64,000 nucleotides of DNA, taken from assembly GCF_000315625.1 (NCBI RefSeq), contig NW_005434648.1, positions 592,156 through 656,155 of the forward strand, read 5' to 3'. The notes under the pieces were generated by a model, which was given only the letters and a program-made list of their open reading frames with translations, was not told where the DNA came from and made no database searches. A program made the translations under genes and the position numbers. Positions 10,201 to 21,100 of the stretch are shown in pieces. Each line of letters starts with the position of its first letter. Position 1 is the first letter of the stretch. This DNA is from Guillardia theta CCMP2712. Taxonomy: Eukaryota; Cryptophyceae; Pyrenomonadales; Geminigeraceae.

Positions 10201-12225
10201 GCCTCGCAGCTGAAACCTCTTCCTAGCAAAAGGTGCAAAAGAAAGATAGGAGTGTTCAGTGTGGTCTTTGACATCTCTAGAACAACTCTGGTGTCTGGGC
10301 GAGAAGCTGACCTTATCTGTCGGTTCTGGGTGCGAGGGGACTCCCGCAGATTGTGCAGGTGAGACCGTGAGAATGAAGTCATCCAGGCGAGACCGTTTGC
10401 CCTCGTTGCTGCTGTGGAGGGAAGACAGAGATGTGGACTTGTCGTCTTCCCGACATTTCTTGGAAGATTTCATCATGGGGTAGGAGTCAACATATCCTTC
10501 ACTGCTCGATCCCGAGTGCTGTAGACCTCTGGATCGAGAATCAGCTCCAGAAGGCGCTATCTGTCGTTTCCTCTCCTGCTCTTGTTCTGTTGTCTGCTTC
10601 CACTTCCTGTCTCCTCTGATCGGGTCGTCGTCTTTCATCGAAAACAGCCTTTCGCTGCTCGACTCGTCCTGACTGCTGTTGCTCTTTGTAGGCCTGACTG
10701 CCAGCTGCAGCGGCTGAGTGCGTTTGAGGATGAGAGAGTAGGCCACCTTGTCGCAATCAGCAGTCGCGCTCCTCTCGAGATGGAGATTGACAGGCGTACC
10801 GAACGGTCCCACCACCTTCATCTTGATAACATCTCTGCAGCTTCCCATGCAGCAGAAAGAATCTACTCGGAGCAGCTTGTCTCCCTCCCGGATCAGGCCC
10901 GACTTCTGGGCAGGGCCGGAGGGATGGATTGAGTCGACGTAGCAGCACTCAGTCGCTCCAGGGTCAGCGGGAGCAAGAGAAATCCCAACTCCATAGCAGA
11001 TTTCAGCACCTCTTATTCGGCGAGGCTTCTGGTCAACAAGGCTACTCTCACTGCCTTTGTTGTTGTCCTCTCTCGAATCTTTAACGGTTTTTTCCTTAGA
11101 GAAGAGAGAGCCACGTGCCTGGTTCACTTCATGAGACTGATCAGATTTTGCAAAGAATTCTTTTCCCTCAGAGTCGTTCAGCAGGGGATCTGCTGTCTTA
11201 GAAACGTTCGGGCCCGATGAGGAAATTCTGTCACAACCAGAATCTTTTGGCATGTAAGCATCTCTTTTTCCTTGCTGAGAATGTATCTGTGCTTTGCCTT
11301 TCATCTCCACCTCTTCAAGGGTGTTCAAATCCCCGACAGCCTTTTCCTCTTTAGCGTGCTTGGAGGATGCTTTTCCATTTGAAATCTCGTTCTCATCCTT
11401 TTCAATACCATCCTGGTTCTGCCTCACTTCATCACGTTCGTCAATGCTCTTTGAGGGGATGCAAGTTTCGTTCTGCTCTTTCTTCAAGGGCTCCTTGTCT
11501 TTCGACGCTCTCAAGCTTGGAATCTCTGTGCTTGTTTCTGCATCCGGCTCTACCTCGAGTAGTTTTGCTCTGCAATGAGCTGCAGTTGCCATTCCAAGAT
11601 GCGGTTCTGGAGCAGATTGTCCAGCGACTCCTACCGTCTCCGAGCTCTGACCAGCTCTGGCTGGAACACTCATGCTAGCAGCTTCATGGCATTGACGTTT
11701 GCTGCTCTCAAACCTCTCGGAGCTCTTTCGATTATCTTCTGTTCGACTTCTTTTCTTGCCGTCCTTATTCAGGTCATCTCTATCTCCCGCCTTGCTTTTC
11801 ATCTCCTGCCGATTTCCGTCCTTGCTCAGTCCCTCCTTCTCCAGCCGACCCCTGCTCTCTTGCGACCTTCGCTCTTGTCGCCGACGCTCGTCATTCCACC
11901 ATCGCTCAGCCTCCCTTGACCGTTCGTCATGCTGCCGGCGTTCTTCTGGCCTTTCCCGATCTTCGTGTCTTCCTCGATCCTCTGCTCGAAAGAAACCTTC
12001 CTGTCGTCCTCGCTCGTCTGGTCGCCACCATTCCCCGTACTGTCGGCTCTCGTTGTAACGACGGTGTTCGTCCTGCCTGAACATCTCTCGTTGCCACAGC
12101 GTCTCTTCCAACCTCCTCCAGTCTTCATGCCATCGTCTATCCATATGTCGCCATCGCTCTTCATGCGAGCTTCGTTCCTGCCCTCGTCGCCATCCCGGCG
12201 TTCCCTTCCAGCTCCGCTCCTCCAT
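7213..12225 (-). CDS. RAP-domain protein with PDZ domain and long helical-repeat region, 1670 aa
   Basis: A single uninterrupted frame from an ATG at 12225. Residues 1-180 are extremely rich in Arg, Glu and Asp (repeats like RRHDERSREAERWWNDERRR), a disordered charged region. Residues about 400-485 form a PDZ domain: GVGISLAPADPGATECCYVD, then SGPAQKSGLIREGDKLLRVD. Residues about 760-1560 are all-helical with recurring LW-x-x-A, SL-x-x-LF and CxxIWCLSQM motifs, the helical-hairpin repeats usual ahead of RAP domains. The C-terminus (about 1585-1670) is a RAP domain ending GYKIVAITSSEWDD and SIRSYLAWKLGLV. RAP proteins act on RNA in mitochondria and plastids (FASTK and OPR-type families). No clear targeting peptide precedes the charged N-terminus, so organellar location is inference. 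It is the largest intronless frame here. Confidence 0.85.
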   Translation of the reverse strand: MEERSWKGTPGWRRGQERSSHEERWRHMDRRWHEDWRRLEETLWQREMFRQDEHRRYNESRQYGEWWRPDERGRQEGFFRAEDRGRHEDRERPEERRQHDERSREAERWWNDERRRQERRSQESRGRLEKEGLSKDGNRQEMKSKAGDRDDLNKDGKKRSRTEDNRKSSERFESSKRQCHEAASMSVPARAGQSSETVGVAGQSAPEPHLGMATAAHCRAKLLEVEPDAETSTEIPSLRASKDKEPLKKEQNETCIPSKSIDERDEVRQNQDGIEKDENEISNGKASSKHAKEEKAVGDLNTLEEVEMKGKAQIHSQQGKRDAYMPKDSGCDRISSSGPNVSKTADPLLNDSEGKEFFAKSDQSHEVNQARGSLFSKEKTVKDSREDNNKGSESSLVDQKPRRIRGAEICYGVGISLAPADPGATECCYVDSIHPSGPAQKSGLIREGDKLLRVDSFCCMGSCRDVIKMKVVGPFGTPVNLHLERSATADCDKVAYSLILKRTQPLQLAVRPTKSNSSQDESSSERLFSMKDDDPIRGDRKWKQTTEQEQERKRQIAPSGADSRSRGLQHSGSSSEGYVDSYPMMKSSKKCREDDKSTSLSSLHSSNEGKRSRLDDFILTVSPAQSAGVPSHPEPTDKVSFSPRHQSCSRDVKDHTEHSYLSFAPFARKRFQLRGCSFPLCSCHAPKKFYDGYGRSKREREGDVSPLKGLQCECCETLTGRSSSHLDIPEHKRNLWWRKDERLSQITDKFSMDFKCLCQWVIKNESHLDTVDLASLFCEFVQLSLQDKDHEDKVDERRAEKILFWQANQRINEFSLLQTSQFISSLKRSASPEWVKLLPAFQDRAMTDLASAPARDVQDLLFGFAEMRENPGPALMQAIKHRTCKVLSSLSPSEICEAVYDFVRLDYHPGSVILQSLERSIEERKEVLSYAEICSLFMCLCSINIDAHHNVLDEIEQWAIKSIDSLPSMKFLSLIYALSVYRNTLGRECLLHLKKKVLEQTEDMDGKCLCLALWIICNLDVDSHEEFFEILLHLIRKRSFRLSRGDLVDIFISLKALPRCPNLSFIHSLEDKAMELKDFFSLQDLLSILSSYEVMPTKPNDEMLGACRDKVEEHVSSANVNLLARLLFALASFEFPLSSEAHDILEKRAIADDACDTECLSMIFFSSAKFGFVPDGKSIKALEEKLVWRMEDCSAKTVLNIILAMAAFHGRLQQLFLDKLIGQILRHLAKYDFYEVCSIIWCLSQMGLEPSAEIVEALSSSSVVLHGENNSHLLCQVCSALAKSQKKLDEAGWNTMKEEILQSLSYFDAQQTASIVSSLSQLDVSDATFFSRIQVFISSRVDMYDTETQCIIFNALADLDDLSTSSLFSSLGSLLAKQKLSEVLSSKEVSLMFASLAKTEVIPHSELFEELKLAASKFSSRFDSLDISNVLWAHATFARDPGNILIAALSLQVSALISDLRASEVAQIAWSISVLYHCNSVIKMLFGPISSSVCRSFSSFTFLERCKLHLFFLTCRLCPELDSELCADAKRLSSLHGDNLKSDFVRWNLRTLKTIPVLSDLTQALDEMGMFVQQNPICQQTGYIIDLFVESRDKTWLIQYHGEDRHIAGAGAGNARVRRAGSQQGELKLQRYLLSCVGYKIVAITSSEWDDVKMSKKSIRSYLAWKLGLV

Positions 12226-12629
12226 TTCCCGAGCCCTTATTGGTTCTCATCCCCCTCATTCCCGTCCGATGCACCCGGTCGGGCGCTGGATGGCTTCGAA
12301 CAAGGGGGTGGAACACGTGCCGCTGCTGCTGCTGCTGCTGCTATGCAGGGCTCGAGTGTCGCAGAACCTGCTCGTGGACATGGCTCGCTCCAGCTCCTCC
12401 CGTCTCCCTGTTGAACTTCCCCCGAACGGACCCAGCGGAGGGAGGCTGAAATTGAGAGGAGGTGGTCCCGCTGGTAGCACGTGGGGGAACGTGAGCTGGT
12501 TGGATCAAGGATGTGAGGGCAGAGCGCAAGCTCAGCCGACTCTGAGGATGTGGGGGGGAGTGAGGAGAATCTCAGTAAGAGCGAAGTGCGGATCAGAACC
12601 TCTCATTGAGTCTGGATAACAGGCACTGG

Positions 12630-14253
12630 AATTGATCATGAAGCGGCATAGGAAGAAGATGGCGAAAGAGGAACAGCAGAACTCGAGATCTGTAACTCTG
12701 TGTGCTGCTGCTAAATCTTTATCCCGACCTTCGTACTCGATAGGAAGATGAGTCCGATACAGCTCCGGCCTTACGAGGACTGCCGCAAGAGGACAGGCAG
12801 TTGGTGAGGAGTTTGACCAGTACTGAGCTGATCTCACCCCTGTCCTGGCAGATTGTTGATGGGCAGAAAGTGAGCATATCAAAGAACGGAACATCTCATT
12901 CTGAAAACGCGACTTCAATATCTGTGGAGGTGTTTTTTTTCGGTTGAATCTTGGAAGGTTTGACCCCTGCGATTGGTTGGCAGGGATACGACGCAGCCAA
13001 AATGATTTATAGAGGTGTTGAAGAAGAAGTTCCCATTGACTACAGGTATTACTTCTGTTCTGCTGTCTCAATTCTTGTCTGTCTTGTTGAGCATCGGGGA
13101 TTCAGTATACTTCGGACACTCCCCTGTTCGGGCGATGCATGGGCCGGTGGTGTTGGATTTCAACTCGATGCATCTCTGACGACCATGCAGGAATTTTCTT
13201 CGATGTCGAGGCAGCGAATGATGTTGAGATCAATGCAATTGGCATTGCTTCGCATGTCTACCGGTGCTTCATCGCTTGCTCTCGCGCTTGGAGATGCCAT
13301 GTAGACACTGAAACCCTCCTAGACTGGAACCGCACGTGAGCGTTCGCATCTTCTACTGCAACGGAAGCTCGATAGGTTGTCATCATGTGGGGCCCTTTGG
13401 CTGCTGGCTGATGTCTATGACAGGCAAAGAGGTTGACTTGACTCAATGGGAGTGCGTCTTCTTCGCTCCAAACTGTTCGTTACCCAAAGTCAGCAGGTAG
13501 CTCAGCATTCCGATGCTTGCCCTCTGACACCATCCAAGATTCGACAACCACACCGAAGAGGATTCTCCCTATGCTCATGTAAGTGCTGTGACCTTACGCT
13601 GACACTGATCAAGCTTCCAAGATGCAACTATCGCACGGCATTCCGCTCAAGAGCACAGAGGTTGTGGGCTTTGCTGTCTACACCAACAGCTTGTGAGTGT
13701 ACGATAGCATCCAGAGCTTAGCTTATCGGCTCATGGCAGATGCGGCGTTGCGTTGCGATGGACTTCTAGTCAGCCACGACTTGCACTTGGTCATAGTTGC
13801 GCCCAGTCAGCAATCGAGATTAATCTTTGGGTTTAGAAGAGGACAAGGACATCTATGGGTACAAGATAGGCAACAACAGCATTCCCCTTGTTGCAGACTC
13901 AGAAAACTTCAGGTGAAATCAAAGATTGGACGAACCTGCTTCCTCTGATGCACCTCATTTCCAGGCGCAACATGCTGAGATCGGTGAAACTGAACGAAGT
14001 AACGGATTCTAACGACGACATTCTCATCCGAGCTGGGTAGCCTCCATCTCCTACCGTACCATGTCCAGTGTAACTCAATTCCTGACAGTCACTGCGTGGA
14101 AGTCACTGGCTCAGACCATCCGTTCGACGAGGTGGCTTATGACGCTGCCAATCATAATGTACATGCTCTGATCGATGACTCCAGGGGGGATACACGTCGG
14201 ATGAGAACGTGAGGGCTTTTGTTGGGGAGGTCGTGTACACGGCTTCAAGCTGA
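12630..14253 (+). CDS. Possible multi-exon gene with an extracellular-type beta-rich module
   Basis: Short exon-like segments share one theme: QGYDAAKMIYRGVEEEVPID (about 12980-13040), FFDVEAANDVEINAIGIASH (about 13197-13255), DATIAHGIPLKSTEVVGFAV (about 13622-13680), LRSVKLNEVTDSNDDILIRA (about 13974-14037) and YTSDENVRAFVGEVVYTASS (about 14192-14253, ending at TGA). The order 'F-D-V/I ... V-x-I-x-x-I', then a V-x-F-Y-V-like strand, then 'D...L-x-I-x-A-G' and 'F-x-G-x-V-x-Y' is a repeated beta module I associate with secreted or surface proteins of algae and stramenopiles, but I cannot name it. Splice sites were not all reconciled, so part of this may be decayed coding sequence. Confidence 0.35.
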
Positions 14254-15060
14254 TGAATAAACTGAGGCCCGGCCGGCAGCCGGCCGAGTTACAGGCCGCC
14301 TCAAAGTGAAGTCGCCCTCTGTGTTCCGAGAATGCTATGAGCGGGGACGAGGGTAAGGGCGTATCGGGTCCTAGAACGATTAGAAAAGTAGGCCCTTCCT
14401 ACTACCACAGGTCTTACGGGAACGCTATGGTGACGTGGGGTCCTAAAGTGTATGGGTGTCTAGACCAATGGGGTACATGCTAGATACAAACTGGTGGGTA
14501 GTGAAATTTGATTTGGGGGGTGTGTGCAGGAGGGGTTAGCCGATTGTGAGGGTGGGGTTGAGCGGTAGTGGTTGTGCTAGGAGGCCACGTGCTACTATGG
14601 CGGACGAAGGGATTTCGCCGGCGACAATAGTAAGACATGAACATGCTGAGAAGACTTTGACGAGGAAGAGAAGAGGAAGGCAATCAGCTATGATGGGAAG
14701 AGGGGATATCTTAACAAAGCTGAATGAGGACTGCTGGAAGTGAGGTGTGAACGGGATTCAGAATCCGCGCTGTTGCTAGTGAGGCTGGATGCTAAGTCCG
14801 GTGTATCTCTGATTTTCATACTGGCTTTGCTGCGCTTGTAGGAGGGATGTACTCTTCTCTGTTTCTGATAGCAGTCTGAATGAAATGCTACTTGGGGTGT
14901 GCAGAGGACTTTTCAGACCAAGGATAGCTGCTTTAGTACCTCAAGGATCAAAATGGTGGAGTGATAGGGGTAGTGCTGAGAACTTGACTGTGGACTACAT
15001 CAGTCCTAAGATGTTAAGATGTTGATGACTGGAAGACAGCTGTGAAATGAAATTCCCTGT
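14254..15060. other. Spacer with a GC palindrome and G/T-rich DNA
   Basis: At 14269-14290 there is a GC-rich near-palindrome (CCCGGCCGGCAGCCGGCC). The rest is G- and T-rich with scattered TGGGGT runs. Small open frames here have no protein-like composition. I see no RNA gene. Confidence 0.4.
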
Positions 15061-15084
15061 AATCCCTCTCAGACTCGTTTCTCA

Positions 15085-15250
15085 GGTTCTTTTGGTTATT
15101 GGGCTCCTGGTTGCAGCAATTCTCGGGGGGTGAGCAGCAGCAATGGTTTGATTGGAATCCTTGTAATAACGTTGGTTTCAGTGCCGTCTTCTTGTGGTTT
15201 TATGCCCAGAAGCACGCCGACGAGTTGGGGATCAAGAAGAAGAAGAAGGT
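15085..15250 (+). CDS. Orphan exon: membrane segment then Lys-rich tail
   Basis: An open segment reads VLLVIGLLVAAILGG in one frame; in another it reads WFDWNPCNNVGFSAVFLWFY and then AQKHADELGIKKKKK up to a good donor (AAG|GTGAGG near 15249). The second reading looks like one exon of a small membrane protein with a cytosolic poly-Lys patch. I do not recognise the family, and neither the preceding nor the following exon is certain. Confidence 0.25.
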
Positions 15251-15429
15251 GAGGATTGTTCTATCGATATCACTCAGCGCACGCTCATCTTCTCCCTTCG
15301 CAAGGTTTCCAACAAGAAATTGCAGCGAGAACGAGCCAGGTATACTCAGGTCGGAGGCGATTAATCAACATAAAACATGATGTTTCCCACCTCATCTCCT
15401 TCACGGCATCAGTCCTCGCTCCCTACACA

Positions 15430-17600
15430 TGGTGCTCTTGTTGCAGTCTCAGAAGTAAGGGTTGAAAGCAGCATATCCTGTACATCGTCAGACTCGGCAG
15501 CAACATCTTGATCATCGCTAACCAGCCCATGGAGTCTCTATGCGATGGGTTCTTGAGCTGCAATCACCATGTCAGGGTATGGGATGGGATGACTGCGGGT
15601 CCTTACCGTCCTCCAACAGTCCATGGCATCTTGGCATGAGGGCCTAAGAATCGGATCAGCATGGCCGCGGAAGTTTGACAGGAAGGGGACCATGTAGCCG
15701 AAGGACTCTTCCTCTGCTCAATCCCTTGGAGACCCCATCGTAAGGAAGTCCTTCACATGCTGTCAGTGCGACACTGGCATTCTGGTACTCACCGTGCAAG
15801 AGATCTTCTCTTCCATCCTCTCCGTGCGGGAAAGGACAGTTCCCCCTCCTGTCACGCCAGTTACACACTTGTGAGGAGAGGGGCGACGAACCAGCAGCCG
15901 GGTCTGAGGTTGACCGGCGCTCCCTTCCTCTTGTCCTTTCCAAACCTGCACGGATAGGATGAGCTAGAATGATAGACCCTCCCGACATCACGTCGTCACG
16001 GTTGAGGATTGGTTGGGCTTGCTGTTCACGATGTGGCTGTAGGGTTAAATGCTGAGCTCCTCTTACAACCGCTTCTCTTGCACACCTTCCCTTCTGGGGC
16101 CACTTCTTGGCCCCCCAGCCATCGCCCACGATTCTTGCGGGCGCAAAACCATCGGCGACGGGATGGTGTCTCTCCGAACAGTTCGTGGGGCCATTGCGCA
16201 TCGATCCTCTGATTCCGCCTGGTTGATCTTCAGAGACTGAAGGAACTTGATCAGTGCAAGTCAAGCAGCTGACCTGGTTCAGCCCATGCGTTGTCTTTCC
16301 ACATTCTCTTGAGCCAGCGTCCTCCCTGTCCGAGCGTCAGCTGGCCTGGTGGTGGATCTCGACATGTCACCTCCTGTTGAAAGAGCCCTCCTTCCCCAAA
16401 CTTCCTTGCTGCTTGTCGGTTTCCCCTCCTTTCCTGCAAATGCATCAACGTCGCTCATTAATCTATTGGTTCACCTGGACTTCAAACATCGACCTCAGCC
16501 CGTTAATCACCAGCTTCTCTCCCCTGCATACCGATGTCAAAAGACTCTTCAATCGCTCGCCTCCTTGGCATTCCTTCCATCCACTTGCGGTGGATTCTTC
16601 AACCTCGCCACCACCGGTCGATGCGTGTCGTTGGGCTCTGGCCATTCAGGCTGCTCGCAAGTTCAGAGACCGGATACATAAGGCATGTAGCACAACATCC
16701 CAAGGAGGCTCTTCGGGCAGAATATTCCTGTTTACAGGTCCTTCGAAGTGAATCAGCGGGCCTCGATTGATCTCCCCCTACCGCCACATTTTAATCTTCC
16801 AAAACAAAGGAAAGATATTTCGCGCACCTGCCCAGTGTACAGAGGTCTGGTCCGTCGTAGATCTGCACTGTGCGGTCTTGTTTTCCCGGGATAAAGATTT
16901 TGTATCTGAAAAGTGGCTACAATCAATTGTTTCGCAGCAAGGACCGAGGTAATGTTCGGGTTGCAAAACCTCCTCCTCGCGTTTTCTTCACCTGTCCTCT
17001 TGCTGTCCTTGGTGGATAATTTGCACCAGCAGATCGAAAGGGAATGTAATTCTCCTTATCCTCACGTACCCCTCTCCGCATCCATGTGGCCGTTGAGAAA
17101 CCCATGCCTCCGTTCAGGTTGCGGTACAATTCAATCTCCTAATCATTCTCCAGTAAGCTCTCACTAGTGCTTCTTCACTTCTCACCTTTCGCTTCTTCTC
17201 GGCAGCCCTGTCTACATGTAGGGGCTTGCAGAGCGTCATCAATAGAACAATGAACAGCAGTGAAGCTTGTCTACCTGATGTTTGGTCAGAGGAAACCCGA
17301 TCATCTCGCGGGTGTGAGCGCTGCTTCTTGGTCTGTTGTAAGCGATGTCATCGTTTGCATCCCAAGCCATGGGCCTCGGATCATAGTGCACTGTGTCCAA
17401 CCCATAGTTATCAGCTCCTACGACGTAGAATTCCAGCGCTGGTTTTCTGGGATCTGGAGGATCTCCGTATCCATGATGACCATGTTTTTCAAGGAGGATG
17501 CCGTCCATCTTTGCCTGGAAGATTTCAGTCAATTCATGCAGATTTGTTATTTCTATCATCACACGTACACAGCAATTGTGAGTATCTAGAATCCCCTGCA
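15430..17600 (-). CDS. Unrecognised minus-strand multi-exon gene
   Basis: Several well-formed exon segments occur on the minus strand. MIEITNLHELTEIFQAKMDG and LEFYVVGADNYGLDTVHYDP lie near 17300-17560. NLNGGMGFSTATWMRRGVRE is near 17070-17125. IPGKQDRTVQIYDGPDLCTL is near 16830-16895. MVPFLSNFRGHADPILRPSC is near 15635-15700 and a segment VSDDQDVAAESDDVQDML near 15480-15530. Their codon composition is protein-like and typical introns separate them, but together they match no family I can name. The Asp/Tyr/Gly-rich segments could suggest an enzyme of secreted or carbohydrate metabolism; that is a guess. Exon order and boundaries are not reconciled. Confidence 0.35.
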
Positions 17601-18122
17601 CAGTTTTGCTCTCAACACTCCAGCATCCGCATAATGCGCATGACAGGCTCTCTTTTCATGCACAACGATTACTTCTCCCGTTCATTCTTTCCTCTATCCT
17701 GTTTCTTCTCCTTCTGGACTCTGCTAGCTTGCTCTATACACCAATGAAGCTCCATAATCTCCTGCTGCTGCTTCGTTTCTTCTTCATATTCTCGTTCTCA
17801 TGCCCCTGCTCTCCTGCTCTTGCTTTCATGCCGCACCAACGGCTCCAAAAACAAATCCTTGTAAAAGTTAAAAAACTATTTCGCGGCACCGTTTGTGATG
17901 CGGGCGGCCCAGCAATCTCCCACTACAGTCAAATACATCTCCAACAGTGATAAGTAAAATAAATACTATTGCCCTCGCATTATTATGGTACAAATGATTT
18001 CCATTTCATAAAAAATCTTGGTACTTGAATGATTGGTCAAAATGGATTCTTAGCTTGTTTGAACAGCGAACGAGAGGCGATGACGATGATAGCTGACAGA
18101 ACCTGCTGAGAAGCGACAGAGA

Positions 18123-21100
18123 ATGGCAGATAGGAATCAATCTGCAGAACAACAGCAACAGACAGCAACTTGTCGGATGGTTTCTGAAGACGTCTTTGAA
18201 ACTTTAAATTTGAAAGGAAACCTCTGCAAATCGGTATCATCCAGCTCTTGCAACTGTAGTATGTCTATCCACTTAGATCAAGTGCAGAGCTTGATCGCTT
18301 CAGATTCAGTTGAGACAGGTTTGTTAGAGATGTATTTCTTGAAATTCATCGTCAGCTTCAATGCGAAACTCCAAGATCCTAACCAGGAGATTCTCACACG
18401 ACTGTTGAAGACTACAATTCCTGCTGATGGAGTTGAAATCGATCCAAGAATCATGTTGCGACTATTACAAATCAGCAAGACATTCAGGTTTCGACGTTCT
18501 ACTTCCGACATTGTCTTTCAGCAGAGCCAGGAGGAGATTCGTGGTCTTCTTGAGCATTGCATACAACATCTTACCATAGCTGCTAAAAAACTATCCAACA
18601 AGATAGGCAGCGACCTTATCGTCATCAACAATGCTCTTTACAATGCAACAGTCATCAAAGATGTCCCGGAAGGCATGAAGAGTCTTGAGAGACAACACAC
18701 GTTAGTGAGGAACAAGTCAAGGGAGATCCTGTCAAAGATAGAAGGATCAAGATGTGGTAAGAGTGAAGATTCAAAGTGGCTCGCCCAACGTGGGTTGTCC
18801 TGGTGTTTGCATCGTATTGCAGAGTGCTCCACACAAGACGAAAAACTTGCAAACACCCTACGACTTGTTTTTATTGAATCCTATAACGAGCTGGTTCTTT
18901 ATCAGCCTGATGACTGTGCTTATATGAGCAAAGATACCTGTCGAACTTGGTTGCTGGAAGTTCTGGAGAACTTGAAACAATGCGCTGCGCAATCAACAAA
19001 AGCTTGGGCGATTTGTTTTGCTTGTTTCGAATTCATGCTGAATGCCAGCTATCGCTTTCCAGCTTTGCAAGAAGATTGCATCGAGTTTTTAGAGTCGCCT
19101 TTAGAGATCACCGACGGCAGCATGTTTCAAGGATTGAAATCATGGATCTCGCGTGAGGAGTTTTCTGTCGGTCTGATTCGTTGCAAGATGATCGAGGTTT
19201 TAATACAACTAGCTTGCTGGGGCGCAGAGAAAGTGAAGAATCAAGCTCAGCAAGTTCTTCATCGTCTACGAAGCCACTCAAAGGCTTACAGTGCAGTGAT
19301 GGCTGGTCTAGAGGACAGCTCGGATGAGTATTGCAAGGTTTTGATGACTCCTGAAGCAGCGCAATGTGGGGTCATCAGGTTCTTCAAGAGTGCCTTCGAA
19401 GAGGTAATTGCAGACAGAAGCGTTGCAAACAAGACGGCAATACAAGCCCTTGTACAAAAATTGCACATTAAACATTTTGAAAACACAAGGAGTGTTTTTG
19501 AAGTCTGTCAATATCTTGATTTTCATATTTCTTCAAAATCAGAAATGAAGCTGCGCAAGTTCCTGAAGAAAGTCTTTTATTTTGAGTTCAGACAAAGCTA
19601 TTTCACAGTCTTGTGGTGTCGACTCTGGATTGCTGCATTCTCCGGCTGCTTTCCAGACATCAGAATGCCAGAGAACTTTCTTCGGCCTCTGTCCTCCAAA
19701 GTGGATTTACCTGAAGCCAACACAAGCCTTATGCCTGGAAATTTTCCTTACTACCATTTATCTGGTCCCGATCTGTTGGGTTCTCGAAACCAACAAACTA
19801 TGACTTCGATGAGAGAATCGGGCATCCCACATAACATGAAAGAACCCTTCATGTCAACATCCATAGATGACGGAAAACACGAGTCTACTCCAGTTGAGCT
19901 CATGCGGATCAAAGAGAACGTCTCAACAACCCTCGAATCCTGTTGTGGTACTTCTCTACAATATGTCTCAGAGATGGAAGCAGTTTCGACGAACACAAAT
20001 TTGAAAGCAAGAGTTTCAACAGTCGGTGTGACCCTCAGCGAAAATGAAACAGAAGAGGTTCGCAGAAGCATTGTCAGAATCCAAGAGTTGATTTCGCACA
20101 GCAACATTAATCAGAATGACTTTCAGCACGGGAAAAGAAATGTGATCATCCTTGGCGTGACAGGAAGTGGCAAGAGCACGTTAGTCAACAGTCTTGCTGG
20201 TTGCAAACTTCGTTGTTTGACGATAGAAGAATCCCTTGCGAAGCATCTCAATCCTTTCCCTCCCGCCCTCTGTGTTGTTCCGGTCAGTGAAGGCGGCCCT
20301 CTTGACGCGGTTTCAGACATCGGGTTAAGTCACGACACGTCGCAGACTGAAGTCTTGATGCCCATCAGCCTGAGAGGAGAGTCTCTGGTCCTGTGGGATG
20401 CTCCTGGCTTCGAAGACACCAAGGGCTCCGAGGTCAACATCGCCAATGCAGTCAACCTCACCAAGCTGCTGGAGCTGTCGAGAGATCACGGCATCTCGAT
20501 CCTCTGTGTGCTTGACGCTGAGTCAATGTATGCTGCCAAGGGTTCTGGAGCCCACAGGACGATACGCATCCTCAAGAATCTATTTGGAGGAGACGAGGAG
20601 AGAGTCAGAGAGAACTTTGAAAGCATCGTGTGGTGCTTGTCAAAGGTTAATGAGCAATGTCCACTGAAGATAGGAAGAACTCACTTGACGAAATTTCTTG
20701 CAGACAATGGGATGAGCACAAGTGAGAAGCAGAACTTGATTCATATCTATGATCCCTTAGAACGACATCACGATGGAATCAAACGATCTGACTTGATCGC
20801 GTTGCTGCAGTCTGTTCCTCCTGTTGTAGCAGATGAAAACACATTTCAGACTCCCCTCAATGACACCGACAAGCTGTTAGTTTCAAAAATAGCTAAGGTG
20901 GTGAGCGAAGATGTTGTAGAAGCAATGCAAGCAGGCAGGTTCGATCAAGTCAAAGAACAATACCACACATTTCAAAGCTTGAATGTGATACGAAACCAAG
21001 AAATTGACCAGAATAAAATCAGAATCCTTGGAGAAATCACTGAAACAGTCAGGAAATGGGAAAATATCATCAAAGAATTCAAAGGAGACTTCTCGACTGC

